Position numbers and translations under genes: made by a program. Positions 52,014-61,331 of a stretch of 64,000 bases of DNA are shown piece by piece. Position 1 is the first letter of the stretch; each line of letters starts with the position of its first letter. The DNA lies in contig NZ_BNBR01000006.1 in the NCBI RefSeq assembly GCF_014656055.1, forward strand, positions 186,001 through 250,000, read 5' to 3'. This stretch comes from Streptomyces griseosporeus. Lineage in GTDB: Bacteria > Actinomycetota > Actinomycetes > Streptomycetales > Streptomycetaceae. A model generated the notes under the pieces. That model worked only from the letters and a program-made list of their open reading frames with translations. It was not told where the DNA came from and did not search any database.

Positions 52014-52487
52014 GTGAGCGAGAAGAAGGAACCGGGCGTCTGGCAGGGCTTCAAGGCCTTCCTGATGCGCGGGAACGTCGTCGATCTGGCAGTAGCGGTG
52101 GTCATCGGCGCCGCCTTCACCAACATCGTGAACTCGGTGGTGAAGGGGATCATCAACCCGCTGGTCGGCGCGATCGGCACGAAGAACCTGGACAGTTACA
52201 GCTCCTGCCTGAAGTCCCCGTGCGTGGTCGCGAAGGACGGCACGGTGACGAGCGGCATCCCGATCATGTGGGGTTCGGTGCTCGGCGCCACGCTGAGCTT
52301 CGTCATCACCGCTGCGGTCGTGTACTTCCTGATGGTCCTGCCGATGGCGAAGTACCTGGCGCGCCAGGCCAACCGCAAGGCGGCACGCGAGGGCGCGAAG
52401 GAGATCGTGGAGGTGAGCGAGCTGGAGGTGCTCAAGGAGATCCGCGACGCCTTGGTCGCCCAGCGCGGCGCCGGCCACAACGAGTAA
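52014..52487 (+). CDS. mscL: Large-conductance mechanosensitive channel MscL
   Basis: A 157-residue channel: KAFLMRGNVVDLAVAVVIGAAFTNIVNSVVKGIINPLVG is helix TM1 with the conserved GNVVDLAVAVVIG motif. TM2 is ATLSFVITAAVVYFLMVLPM, and the C-terminal helix is SELEVLKEIRDALVAQ. A periplasmic loop contains two cysteines (SSCLKSPCVV), unusual but seen in actinobacteria. GTG at 52014 follows an AAAGG-type site. It releases turgor in osmotic downshock. Confidence 0.95.
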   Translation: MSEKKEPGVWQGFKAFLMRGNVVDLAVAVVIGAAFTNIVNSVVKGIINPLVGAIGTKNLDSYSSCLKSPCVVAKDGTVTSGIPIMWGSVLGATLSFVITAAVVYFLMVLPMAKYLARQANRKAAREGAKEIVEVSELEVLKEIRDALVAQRGAGHNE

Positions 52488-52497
52488 CGGCCGCGGC

Positions 52498-52674
52498 TCA
52501 GAGGTGGTGGGGCGGCTTCTCGTCGAGGAAGCGCTTCAGGTCGGAGACGCTGTCGCCGCCCGACTGCTCGCCCCAGCCGCGGTCCGTGTCGTCCGATGAC
52601 TGCTGGTCGAACGGATCGTCGAAGATCAGCGCGGCCTTCGGCTCGCGGGGCTCGGGGGTGGAGTCGGTGGTCAT
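52498..52674 (-). CDS. Small acidic protein, 58 residues
   Basis: MTTDSTPEPREPKAALIFDD, then a DxxD-rich middle and SVSDLKRFLDEKPPHHL at the end. ATG at 52674 with GGAGGC just before it. Highly acidic, likely disordered N-terminus with a short C-terminal helix. Not recognised. Confidence 0.55.
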   Translation of the reverse strand: MTTDSTPEPREPKAALIFDDPFDQQSSDDTDRGWGEQSGGDSVSDLKRFLDEKPPHHL

Positions 52675-52759
52675 GCCTCCAGGGTACGGCGCCGCGAACG
52701 GCACCCCCGGGAAACCCATGCACAAGCACACCGGCCGGTTATCTGCTGTGCTTGGAAGC

Positions 52760-53998
52760 ATGACCTCCGGTTCCCGTCAGTCGACAGCACCGTCCGGTCG
52801 GCCCGCACGTTCCGCCCCGCTGCGCAGACTGACGGCGCGCGGACGGGAGGAGTCGCACCGGGTCGCCTCTCCGCTGGAGCTCTTCTTCGACCTGTGCTTC
52901 GTCGTCGCGATCGCGCAGGCGGGCGTCCAGCTGGTGCACGCCCTCGCCGAGGGGCACGCCGGTCAGGGCATCCTCGACTACGCGATGGTCTTCTTCGCCA
53001 TCTGGTGGGCCTGGATGAACTTCTCCTGGTTCGCCTCCGCGTACGACAACGACGACGCCCTCTACCGGGTCGTCACCCTCGTGCAGATCGCGGGCGTCCT
53101 GGTGCTGGCGGCGGGGGTCTCCCGGGCCTTCGACGACCACGACTTCCTCGTCGTCTGGCTCGGCTACCTGATCATGCGGCTGGCGATGGCCTCCCAGTGG
53201 CTGCGGGCCGCGAGATCGGCGCGGGGCTCGGAGAGAACGATGGCGCTGCGCTATGCCGGCGGTGTGCTGCTGTGCCAGGTCGGCTGGCTGGGCCTGGTGC
53301 TGCTGCCGGAGCCGGCCCGGCCGTGGGTGTTCCTGGTGATGGTGGTCGCGGAGCTGGCCGTGCCGGCGGTGGCCGAGAAGGACTACGCCACCTCCTGGCA
53401 CCCGCACCACATCGCCGAGCGCTACGGCCTGTTCACGATCATCGTGCTCGGCGAGACGATCGCCGCGGCCACCGTCGCGGTGAAGTCGGCCGTGGACGAG
53501 CACAACGCGCTCGGCGAGCTGCTGCCGATCGCGGCGGGCGGCCTGCTGATCGTGTTCTCCGCCTGGTGGATCTACTTCGTGGTGCCGATCCACGGTCATC
53601 TGCGCTCCAACCGGCAGGCGTTCCTGTGGGGGTACGGCCACTACCTGGTCTTCGCCTCCGCCGCCGCGATCGGCGCGGGCCTGGAGGTCGCGGTGGAGCA
53701 GGCGGTCGGCAAGGCGCACATCTCCACGATGTCCGCCTCGGCCGCGGTGACCCTGCCGACCGCGCTCTACCTGATCAGCGTCTGGGCCCTGCACGCACGG
53801 CACTTCAAGGTGGGTATCGCCCAGCAGCTGGTCCTGCCGACGACCGCGCTGCTGGTCATCTGCTGCACCTTCCTGGGCGAGTGGGCGGTGCTCGCGGCGG
53901 GGCTGGTGTCGGCGCTCGCCGTGGTGGTCGGGGTGACGCTGACGGCACGCATGGTGGCCAGGGAGAGCGCGCCCCCGGAGACCGCCGAGGCGGCGTGA
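52760..53998 (+). CDS. LtrA-family (low temperature requirement A) membrane protein
   Basis: A 412-residue protein with ten or more helices and the LtrA motifs VASPLELFFDLCFVVAIAQAG, HHIAERYGLFTIIVLGETIAAATVAV and HYLVFASAAAIGAGLEVAVEQ. Family function is poorly known (named from Listeria cold growth). ATG at 52760. Its stop is followed by a 26-bp tandem duplication and a P1 peptidase gene. Confidence 0.85.
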   Translation: MTSGSRQSTAPSGRPARSAPLRRLTARGREESHRVASPLELFFDLCFVVAIAQAGVQLVHALAEGHAGQGILDYAMVFFAIWWAWMNFSWFASAYDNDDALYRVVTLVQIAGVLVLAAGVSRAFDDHDFLVVWLGYLIMRLAMASQWLRAARSARGSERTMALRYAGGVLLCQVGWLGLVLLPEPARPWVFLVMVVAELAVPAVAEKDYATSWHPHHIAERYGLFTIIVLGETIAAATVAVKSAVDEHNALGELLPIAAGGLLIVFSAWWIYFVVPIHGHLRSNRQAFLWGYGHYLVFASAAAIGAGLEVAVEQAVGKAHISTMSASAAVTLPTALYLISVWALHARHFKVGIAQQLVLPTTALLVICCTFLGEWAVLAAGLVSALAVVVGVTLTARMVARESAPPETAEAA

Positions 53999-54083
53999 CA
54001 CGACCCTCGCCGCACGCCGGTGCGCTCTCCGGTGCGCAGGGCCGCGTGCGGCGGGGCGGGGCCGGCCCCGGCTGGGCACCACA

Positions 54084-54131
54084 GCGCGTCGCTGCGGGGA
54101 CACTGTCGCGCGCGTCGCTGCGGGGACACTG
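54084..54131. repeat. 22-bp perfect direct repeat before the P1 peptidase gene
   Basis: GCGCGTCGCTGCGGGGACAC plus TG occurs at 54084-54105 and again at 54110-54131, a 26-bp period. The second copy ends 5 bases before the ATG at 54137. Each copy carries GACACT, a weak -10-like hexamer. Confidence 0.8.
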
Positions 54132-54136
54132 CCCTC

Positions 54137-55162
54137 ATGACAGTCGACGCTTTGACGGACGTTGCCGGGGTGCGGGTCGGGCATGCGACGCGGACCGGGG
54201 ACGGCTGGCTCACCGGGACCACCGTCGTCCTCGCCCCCGAGGGCGGGGCCGTCGCCGCCGTGGATGTGCGCGGCGGCGGGCCCGGCACCAAGGAGACCGA
54301 CGCGCTCGATCCCCGCAACCTGGTGCAGAAGGTGGAGGCGATCGTCCTGACGGGCGGCAGCGCCTACGGGCTCGACGCGGCCTCGGGGGTGATGGCCTGG
54401 CTGGAGGAGCAGCGGCGCGGGGTGCGCGTCGGCGCCGATCCGGCGCACGTCGTGCCGGTGGTGCCCGCCGCGTGCGTCTTCGACCTCGGGCGCGGCGGTG
54501 ACTTCCGGGCCCGGCCCGACGCCGCCACCGGGCGCGCGGCCGTCGAGGCCGCCGCCGCGAGCGCGCCGGGCTCGCCGGTGCCGGAAGGGTGCGTGGGCGC
54601 CGGCACCGGTGCGGTGGTCGGCGGGATGAAGGGCGGAGTCGGCACCGCGAGCACGGTGCTCGGCTCGGGCGTCACCGTGGCGGCGCTGGTGGTGGCCAAC
54701 GCGGTGGGGGACGCGGTGGATCCGGGGACGGGGGTGCTGTACGGGGAGCTGTTCCAGGGGCGTGCCGCGTATCCGGCGGCGCATGTCCACGAGGCCGCGC
54801 GGCAGCGCCTGGCGCAGGCCGCGGAGCGGAACGCGCCCCCGCCGCTCAACACCACGCTGGCCGTGGTCGCGACCGACGCGGAGCTGACGAAGGCGCAGGC
54901 GCAGAAGCTGGCCGGCACGGCACACGACGGGATCGCCCGCGCCGTACGGCCGGTGCACCTGCTGCACGACGGCGACACGGTGTTCGCGCTGGCGACGGGG
55001 ACACACACCCTCGACGCCGGGGACCCGCTCGCGCTGAACGAGATCCTCGCGGCGGGCGCGGACATGGTGACGCGCGCGATCGTCCGCGCCGTACGCGCCG
55101 CGGAGCCGGTGGACGGACCGGGCGGGACGTGGCCGTCGTACGGAGCGCTGTACGGCGGCTAG
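54137..55162 (+). CDS. P1-family (DmpA/BapA-like) peptidase
   Basis: A 341-residue protein: LTDVAGVRVGHATR, GGGPGTKETDALDPRNLVQKVEAIVLTGGSAYGLDAASGVM, KGGVGTASTVLGSG and LNTTLAVVATDAEL (N238-T239-T240). P1 peptidases cut themselves once to free an N-terminal nucleophile. ATG at 54137 has no Shine-Dalgarno site. Its substrate (beta-amino acid or D-amino acid peptides) is unknown. Confidence 0.82.
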   Translation: MTVDALTDVAGVRVGHATRTGDGWLTGTTVVLAPEGGAVAAVDVRGGGPGTKETDALDPRNLVQKVEAIVLTGGSAYGLDAASGVMAWLEEQRRGVRVGADPAHVVPVVPAACVFDLGRGGDFRARPDAATGRAAVEAAAASAPGSPVPEGCVGAGTGAVVGGMKGGVGTASTVLGSGVTVAALVVANAVGDAVDPGTGVLYGELFQGRAAYPAAHVHEAARQRLAQAAERNAPPPLNTTLAVVATDAELTKAQAQKLAGTAHDGIARAVRPVHLLHDGDTVFALATGTHTLDAGDPLALNEILAAGADMVTRAIVRAVRAAEPVDGPGGTWPSYGALYGG

Positions 55163-55316
55163 GCCACGTCCGTCGCGGGCGGGCGGCCGGTGATTGTCCC
55201 GGTTCTGTCACGTGATGGCGTGCGCGGCGGTCGGCTGGAACCCCGTCGGCCGCCGTTCCCCTCTTTCCCCACGCACCGGAGCGGACCACGCACATCACAC
55301 CAACGGGGAGCAGTCT

Positions 55317-56546
55317 GTGACAACGCCGGACAGAGCAACGCGGCGCGCACTGGGAACCTGTGCCGCCCTCATGGTCGGCGCGCTGGCCCTGACGGCCTGC
55401 AGCGGCAGCGCCACCGCCGAGGACGGCGGCGGCAAGGGCGGCGGGGGCGGCCAGGGCTCCGCCAGGACCTCGACGGCGAAGATCGTCATCTCGGCCCGGG
55501 ACGGCTCGACCGGCGCGTCGATCAACTCCACCGGCGTGCGGGTCAGCGACGGCACGCTCACCGAGGTGAAGATGACGGTGGCGGACACCGGGCAGGCGGT
55601 GGCCGGCTCGCTGTCCGCGGACCGCCGCAGCTGGAAGCCGAAGGAGCAGCTGGATCGGGGCACCAAGTACCGCATCGCGGCGACGGCGAAGGACGCCGGG
55701 GGGCGCACCTCGGCGGCGAACTCGGTCTTCACCACGGTCACCCCGGCGAACAGCTTCATCGGGACGTACACGCCGGACGGTGGCACGACGGTCGGCGTCG
55801 GCATGCCGGTGTCGTTCACCTTCGACAAGGCCATCGGCGACAAGAAGGCCGTCCAGTCGCACATCACCGTCACCTCCAGCAGCGGGCAGAAGGTGGCCGG
55901 GCACTGGTTCGGCGCGCAGCGGCTCGACTTCCGGCCCGACGCGTACTGGAAGGCCGGCTCCAAGGTCACGATGAAGATCGACCTGGACGGCGTGGAGGGC
56001 GCGAACGGGGTCTTTGGCGTGCAGAAGAAGACCGTCACCTTCACCGTCGGCCGCTCGCAGGTCTCCACCGTGGACGCGAAGACGCAGACCATGACGGTGG
56101 TGCGGGACGGCCGGACCGTCCAGACGATCCCGGTCTCGACGGGCAGCCCGGAGTTCACCACGTACAACGGCAAGATGGTGATCTCCGAGAAGTTCACGCA
56201 GACGCGGATGAACAGCCGGACGGTCGGGCTCGGCGGCGAGTACGACATCGACGACGTGCCGCACGCGATGCGCCTGACGACCTCGGGCACCTTCATCCAC
56301 GGCAACTACTGGTACAAGCCGGGCAACCCGCCCTTCGGCCGCTTCAGCAGCAGCCACGGCTGCGTCGGCCTGCGGGACGTGCGCGGGGCACAGGGGGACA
56401 CGCCCGCCAAGTGGTTCTACGACAACTCGCTCGTCGGCGACGTGGTGATCGTCGAGAACTCCGCGGACAAGACCGTGGCGCCCGACAACGGCCTCAACGG
56501 CTGGAACATGCCGTGGAACGAGTGGGTCGCCGGCAGTGCCGCGTGA
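55317..56546 (+). CDS. Lipoprotein L,D-transpeptidase (Ldt)
   Basis: A 409-residue lipoprotein with lipobox LTAC (C28), then two Ig-like domains (about 60-160 and 160-250) and a YkuD catalytic domain: FIHGNYW (H328) and SSSHGCVGL with H347 and the catalytic C349. It makes 3-3 cross-links in peptidoglycan, as in actinobacterial LdtMt2-type enzymes. GTG at 55317 has GGGGAG 6 bases upstream. It lies after the P1 peptidase gene, another hydrolase of unusual peptides. Confidence 0.92.
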   Translation: MTTPDRATRRALGTCAALMVGALALTACSGSATAEDGGGKGGGGGQGSARTSTAKIVISARDGSTGASINSTGVRVSDGTLTEVKMTVADTGQAVAGSLSADRRSWKPKEQLDRGTKYRIAATAKDAGGRTSAANSVFTTVTPANSFIGTYTPDGGTTVGVGMPVSFTFDKAIGDKKAVQSHITVTSSSGQKVAGHWFGAQRLDFRPDAYWKAGSKVTMKIDLDGVEGANGVFGVQKKTVTFTVGRSQVSTVDAKTQTMTVVRDGRTVQTIPVSTGSPEFTTYNGKMVISEKFTQTRMNSRTVGLGGEYDIDDVPHAMRLTTSGTFIHGNYWYKPGNPPFGRFSSSHGCVGLRDVRGAQGDTPAKWFYDNSLVGDVVIVENSADKTVAPDNGLNGWNMPWNEWVAGSAA

Positions 56547-56732
56547 TACCCCACGGGCGGTCAACTCGCCGCTGAGCAGGGCTTTTTGACGTGACGTCGG
56601 GCCGTCCGGGAACTTCCCGGGCGGCCCCCGCGTTTTCCCGGCGTACGTTTTCTCGGTTCCCGGACACGATGCCCTGCCGAGGGGCTACGGTATGCACCCA
56701 CAAGGTGACATGCAGCAACGCCGGGAGATGCC

Positions 56733-57479
56733 TTGAGCGTTCCGTACGAGACCGCAGCGTACGAACCAGCCGAGTCGCCCGAGTCTCCGGAGGAGCACCT
56801 CGCGCGGCTGCTGGGCCGCGCCCTGAACTCGTTCGAGCTGCCCGACGAGACGATCAGGCGCCTGGACTGCGCGCTGGCGCACGACAGCTCGCTGCACTCC
56901 GCCCACCACAGCGCGGGCCTGCACCGGGAGACCTACCGGCACACATGGCTCCTCCCGGACGGCGCGGCGCTCACCCTGTGGGAGCTGGTCCACAACACCG
57001 GGCGCAGCGGCGAGCCGCAGCACGAGGTGTACGTGGACGAGGAGGAGCTGCGCGCGGCGACGGCACGGCTGCCGCTGCCGCCGGACGACTCGGAGTTCGA
57101 ACTGCCGGCGCTGGTGCAGCTGTCGCCGGTGCCCCCGCCGCGGCATGTGTACGTCCCCGACGACTCGGCGGACCACGCGCGCCGGCTGCTGCGCCGGGCG
57201 GAGAACCCGGACCGGCCCGGGGCGGAGACGGCGGCGCTGCTGGCCACGGCGTCCGCGCACCAGATCACGCAGGCCTTCGGGCGCCCCTGCCGGGCCGGCC
57301 GCGCCGGGCTGGGCTTCTCCCTCTACGAGCACGCCTTCCTGCTGCGCGACGGCCGCGAGGTCGCCCTGTGGGAGGTCGAGCACACGGCGACGCCCGACGG
57401 GCGGCACATGTGCGAGGTGTACACGAGCGAGGAAGCGGCGCGGGAGGCGATGGAACGGCGGGCCGCACAGCTCTCCTGA
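56733..57479 (+). CDS. DUF6227-like protein built of two repeats
   Basis: A 248-residue protein. Residues about 21-115 and 147-243 are similar: EEHLARLLGRALNSFE and HARRLLRRAENPDRP, then HTWLLPDGAALTLWELVHN and HAFLLRDGREVALWEVEHT, then HEVYVDEEELRAATARL and CEVYTSEEAAREAMERR. So it is an internal duplication. It is known as a Streptomyces-restricted uncharacterised family (name from memory). TTG start at 56733 with GGGAG 5 bases upstream. No function is apparent. Confidence 0.65.
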   Translation: MSVPYETAAYEPAESPESPEEHLARLLGRALNSFELPDETIRRLDCALAHDSSLHSAHHSAGLHRETYRHTWLLPDGAALTLWELVHNTGRSGEPQHEVYVDEEELRAATARLPLPPDDSEFELPALVQLSPVPPPRHVYVPDDSADHARRLLRRAENPDRPGAETAALLATASAHQITQAFGRPCRAGRAGLGFSLYEHAFLLRDGREVALWEVEHTATPDGRHMCEVYTSEEAAREAMERRAAQLS

Positions 57480-57529
57480 CAGCGATGCCGGGGGCACCCG
57501 GGGGCGTGCGTCTGCCGGGACGTAATCCC

Positions 57530-57793
57530 TCAGCGGCCGTCGTCGCTAAGCTGTCGTACCAGGCCCGCGAAGGCGGCCTGCTCGGCCGGGGTCAGTTCGA
57601 CGGTCTCGCGGCGCGGCCCGGTCTCGCGCGGTCCGGGCAGAGCCGACAGCGGGGTGACGACGGCCGAACGCCCGGTCGCGGCCTCGAGGCGGGCGCTGCG
57701 CAGCATGCGGGTCATACCGATCAGCCAGGCGACGCCGGCCAGGGTGAGGACGGCCGCCCCCACCAGCTGAAGGGTCGAGAGATGCTCGGGCAT
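57530..57793 (-). CDS. Small membrane protein, 87 residues
   Basis: One hydrophobic span (LVGAAVLTLAGVAWLIGMTRM, residues about 8-28), then a basic stretch and an acidic C-terminus with ELTPAEQAAFAGLVRQLSDDGR, which may form a helix. ATG at 57793. It converges on the DUF6227 gene. Not recognised. Confidence 0.55.
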   Translation of the reverse strand: MPEHLSTLQLVGAAVLTLAGVAWLIGMTRMLRSARLEAATGRSAVVTPLSALPGPRETGPRRETVELTPAEQAAFAGLVRQLSDDGR

Positions 57794-57923
57794 GACTCCA
57801 GTAGACACCACGGTCCGGGACTTCGGCCCCGGACCGTGACGAATCTCGCAGGGTGCGCGGTGCCCCTCAATCCCGCACAGAGCGCGTGAACAACTCACCT
57901 TCCCGCAAAGGGTGCAGAGGCGA

Positions 57924-60053
57924 TCACGCCGCCACCGGCTGCTTCGGCTCCGCCGCGGCGGCGGACCCGCCCTCCGGCGAACCGGCGGCCGCACCGGCCG
58001 TGGCCGGCTTGCGCAGCCCCTTCAGGACGACGACCAGCCCCGCGGTGACGCACACGCCGACGGCGATGGCGAGCAGGTACAGCAGCGGGTTGCCGATCAG
58101 CGGGACCACGAAGATGCCGCCGTGCGGGGCGCGCAGCGTGGCGCCGAAGGCCATCGACAACGCGCCGGTGATCGCGCCGCCCACCATGGACGCGGGGATG
58201 ACCCGCAGCGGGTCGGCCGCGGCGAACGGGATGGCGCCCTCGGAGATGAAGGAGGCACCCAGCACCCAGGCGGCCTTGCCGTTCTCCCGCTCGGCCCGGG
58301 TGAACAGCCTGCCGCGGACGGTCGTGGCCAGGGCCATCGCCAGCGGCGGGACCATGCCGGCGGCCATGACCGCGGCCATGATCTTCATCGCGGAGTCGCT
58401 GGGGCTGGCGACGGCGATGCCCGCGGTGGCGAAGGTGTACGCGACCTTGTTGACGGGGCCGCCGAGGTCGAAGCACATCATCAGGCCGAGGAGGGCGCCG
58501 AGGAGGACGGCGTTGGTGCCGGTGAGGCTGTTGAGCCAGTCGGTCAGGCCCTTCTGCGCCTCGGCGATGGGCTTGCCGATGACCACGAACATCAGGAACC
58601 CGACGATCGCCGAGGAGATCAGCGGGATCACCACCACCGGCATGATGCCGCGCAACGACGCCGGGATGTTCACCTTCTGGATCGCCATCACCACGCCGCC
58701 GGCGATCAGACCCGCCGCGAGGCCGCCGAGGAACCCGGCGTTGATGGTCACCGAGATCGCGCCGCCCACGAAGCCGGGGACGAGACCGGGCCGGTCGGCC
58801 ATGCCGTACGCGATGTAGCCGGCGAGGACGGGGACCAGGAACCCGAAGGACACCACGCCGATCTGGAACAGCAGGGCTCCCCAGCTGTCGGCCTGGCTCC
58901 ACACGAAGTGGTCCATCACCGACGGCGCCTTGTTGATCTTGTAGCCGCCGATCGCGAACCCGAGCGCGATCAGCAGACCGCCCGCGGCGACGAACGGGAC
59001 CATGTAGCTGACGCCGGACATGAGCCACTTGCGGAGCTTGGTGCCGTAGCCCTCGCCGGAGTCCCCGGCGCGCTCCACCGGCGTGCCCGAGCCGGCCGCC
59101 GTCCCGGTCACCTCGCCGCGCGCGGCCTTCTCGCGGGCCTCGGCGATGAGTTCGGCGGGCCGGTTGATGCCCGCCTTCACCCCGACGTCGACGGTCGGCT
59201 TGCCCGCGAAGCGGTCCTTGTCGCGGACGGGCACGTCGTGCGCGAAGATCACCGCGTCCGCCGCCGCGACGACCGCGGGGTCGAGCCGAGTGAACCCGGC
59301 CGAGCCCTGCGTCTCGACGACGACCTCGACACCCGCGTCACGGCCCGCGTTCTCCAGGGACTCGGCGGCCATGTACGTGTGGGCGATGCCGGTCGGGCAG
59401 GAGGTGACGGCGACGATACGGAACGGACGCCCGCCCGCGCCGCCGTCGGCCCCCGGCACCGGGGCGGTCGTGCCCGCTGCGGCGCCGGCGGAGGCCGCCA
59501 CCGACGCCGCAGCGGAGTCCTGGGGGGTGGACGCGGCGGCACCTGACCCCGCGTCACGGTCCGCGCCCCGGGCGGATGCGCTGCCGTCCGCGCCCCGGGC
59601 GGCGGCGCCGGCGTCCTCGCCCCGGATCAGCGCCGCCGTGGCCTCCGCGTCGTCCGCGGCGCGCAGAGCGGCGGTGAAGTCGGCGTCCATCAGCTGGCGG
59701 GCGAGGGAGGACAGGATCGTCAGGTGGGCGTCGTCGGCGCCGGCCGGGGCGGCGATCAGGAAGATCAGGTCGGCGGGGCCGTCCGCGGCACCGAAGTCGA
59801 TCCCGGCGGCGCTGCGCCCGAAGGCGAGCGTCGGCTCGGTGACATGGGCGCTGCGGCAGTGCGGGATGCCGATGCCGCCGTCGAGGCCGGTGGGCATCTG
59901 CGCCTCACGGGCCGCCACGTCGGCGAGGAAGCCGTCGAGGTCGGTCACCCGGCCGAGGGCGACCATGCGCTCGGCGAGGGCGCGGGCCGCGGCTTCCTTG
60001 GTGTCGGCGGACAGGTCGAGGTCGACCAGTTCCGCGGTGATCATGTCGCTCAT
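57924..60053 (-). CDS. fruA: PTS fructose-specific EIIABC component
   Basis: A 709-residue PTS permease. The EIIA domain (about 1-140) has the phospho-His H65 in GIPHCRSAHV, the EIIB domain (about 211-305) has C219 in VTSCPTGIAHTYMAAE, and the EIIC domain (from about 340) carries the membrane helices (TDWLNSLTGTNAVLLGALLGL, and GGPVNKVAYTFATAG). A long Ala-rich linker joins A and B. ATG at 60053 has AAGGAG 6 bases upstream. It takes up and phosphorylates fructose to fructose-1-P. Last gene of fruRKA. Confidence 0.95.
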   Translation of the reverse strand: MSDMITAELVDLDLSADTKEAAARALAERMVALGRVTDLDGFLADVAAREAQMPTGLDGGIGIPHCRSAHVTEPTLAFGRSAAGIDFGAADGPADLIFLIAAPAGADDAHLTILSSLARQLMDADFTAALRAADDAEATAALIRGEDAGAAARGADGSASARGADRDAGSGAAASTPQDSAAASVAASAGAAAGTTAPVPGADGGAGGRPFRIVAVTSCPTGIAHTYMAAESLENAGRDAGVEVVVETQGSAGFTRLDPAVVAAADAVIFAHDVPVRDKDRFAGKPTVDVGVKAGINRPAELIAEAREKAARGEVTGTAAGSGTPVERAGDSGEGYGTKLRKWLMSGVSYMVPFVAAGGLLIALGFAIGGYKINKAPSVMDHFVWSQADSWGALLFQIGVVSFGFLVPVLAGYIAYGMADRPGLVPGFVGGAISVTINAGFLGGLAAGLIAGGVVMAIQKVNIPASLRGIMPVVVIPLISSAIVGFLMFVVIGKPIAEAQKGLTDWLNSLTGTNAVLLGALLGLMMCFDLGGPVNKVAYTFATAGIAVASPSDSAMKIMAAVMAAGMVPPLAMALATTVRGRLFTRAERENGKAAWVLGASFISEGAIPFAAADPLRVIPASMVGGAITGALSMAFGATLRAPHGGIFVVPLIGNPLLYLLAIAVGVCVTAGLVVVLKGLRKPATAGAAAGSPEGGSAAAAEPKQPVAA

Positions 60054-60365
60054 CGCGGGCTCCTTAGCTCGCGTATCGCCCGGGAGGAGGGGTGGGCGCA
60101 GTGGGGACGGGGGTGCGGTGGGGGGCTGCGGGGGTGCGGGCGGGGGAGACGGGCACGGGGCCGGGGAAGCCCCGCCTCCCCCGGGCGGCGGACGGGTCGG
60201 GATGGGTCCGCCACCGCTCACGGGCGGCGAGTAACGGGGAGAAGCGTCGCCGCGCCGGGGACATCCGGTGCGCGGGGACCAGGGACCACCGGTGGGTCAA
60301 GGACACCCAGGGACTCGGGGCCGACCGTTCGACCGGCAACGACGGGGCCTCCGCCACGCGGGGAG
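60054..60365. other. 312-bp fruK-fruA gap with strong G-rich tract
   Basis: Most of it (60081-60167) is a run of G-rich blocks on the + strand (GGGG, GGGGG, GGGGGG separated by 1-4 bases). This fits a G-quadruplex-forming sequence, which would lie in the template strand for fruA. The rest shows several weak GC hairpins and no gene I can support. It may slow or pause transcription between fruK and fruA. Confidence 0.45.
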
Positions 60366-61331
60366 TCATGACACCGGCTCCGTCAGAAGCACCGGCTCGG
60401 TCAGGAGGCGGTCGACCGGTACGTCGGCCGTGACGCTCACCGCCGAGGGGTCCAGGTCGGCCGGGGTCGGCATGACGCTGCCGGGCAGCTGGACGGCCGC
60501 GGCGCCGTGGGCGACGGCGGAGGCCAGGGCCTCGGGGCCGCTGCCGCCGGCGATGAGGAAGCCGGCGAGGGAGGAGTCACCGGCGCCGACGTTGCTGCGG
60601 ACGGCGTCGACGTGCGCGCTGCCGAACCAGGCGCCCGCGTCGTCGACGAGCAGCTGCCCGTCGGCGCCCAGGCTGGCGAGCACGGCGCCCGCACCCATCC
60701 CGCGCAGTTCCTCGGCCGCCTTCAGTGCGTCGCCCACGGTGACCAGGGGCCGCGCGACGGCCTCCGCGAGTTCCTCGGCGTTCGGCTTCACCACGTCGGG
60801 CCGGGCGCGCAGCGCCTCCAGCAGCGCACGCCCCGAGGCGTCCAGGGCGATCTGCGCGCCGCCGGCGTGCGCCCGGGTGACGACATCGGCGTACCAGGAG
60901 GGCGCGAGCCCCCGGGGCAGGCTTCCGCAGCAGGCGATCCAGTCGGCGTCGCGCGACTGCTCCCGTACGGTCTCCAGGAGCAGCTCCTGCTCCGCGGCCG
61001 ACAGCTGCGGCCCCGGCGCGTTGATCTTCGTGAGGACCCCGTCCGCCTCGGCGAGCGCGATGTTGGAGCGGGTGGCGCCGTAGACGGGGACCGGGGCGAC
61101 CTCGATGCCCTGCGCGTCGAGCAGATCGGCGAGGAGCGCGCCCGGCGCACCACCCAGGGGCAGGACGGCGACCGTGCGCCGTCCGGCGGCGGCCACCGCG
61201 CGCGAGACGTTGACACCCTTGCCGCCCGGGTCCATGCGCTCCGTCTCGGCGCGGATGACCTCGCCGCGCTTGAGCGCCTGGACCTCGTAGGTGCGGTCCA
61301 GGGACGGGTTGGGGGTGACGGTGAGGATCAT
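60366..61331 (-). CDS. fruK: 1-phosphofructokinase
   Basis: A 321-residue PfkB-family kinase: MILTVTPNPSLDRTYEVQAL, RMDPGGKGVNVSRAVAAAGR, VKPNAEELAEAVAR and NVGAGDSSLAGFLIAGG with the catalytic Asp. It makes fructose-1,6-bisphosphate from fructose-1-P. The ATG overlaps the fruR stop by 4 bases. It is separated from fruA by a 312-bp G-rich gap. Confidence 0.95.
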   Translation of the reverse strand: MILTVTPNPSLDRTYEVQALKRGEVIRAETERMDPGGKGVNVSRAVAAAGRRTVAVLPLGGAPGALLADLLDAQGIEVAPVPVYGATRSNIALAEADGVLTKINAPGPQLSAAEQELLLETVREQSRDADWIACCGSLPRGLAPSWYADVVTRAHAGGAQIALDASGRALLEALRARPDVVKPNAEELAEAVARPLVTVGDALKAAEELRGMGAGAVLASLGADGQLLVDDAGAWFGSAHVDAVRSNVGAGDSSLAGFLIAGGSGPEALASAVAHGAAAVQLPGSVMPTPADLDPSAVSVTADVPVDRLLTEPVLLTEPVS

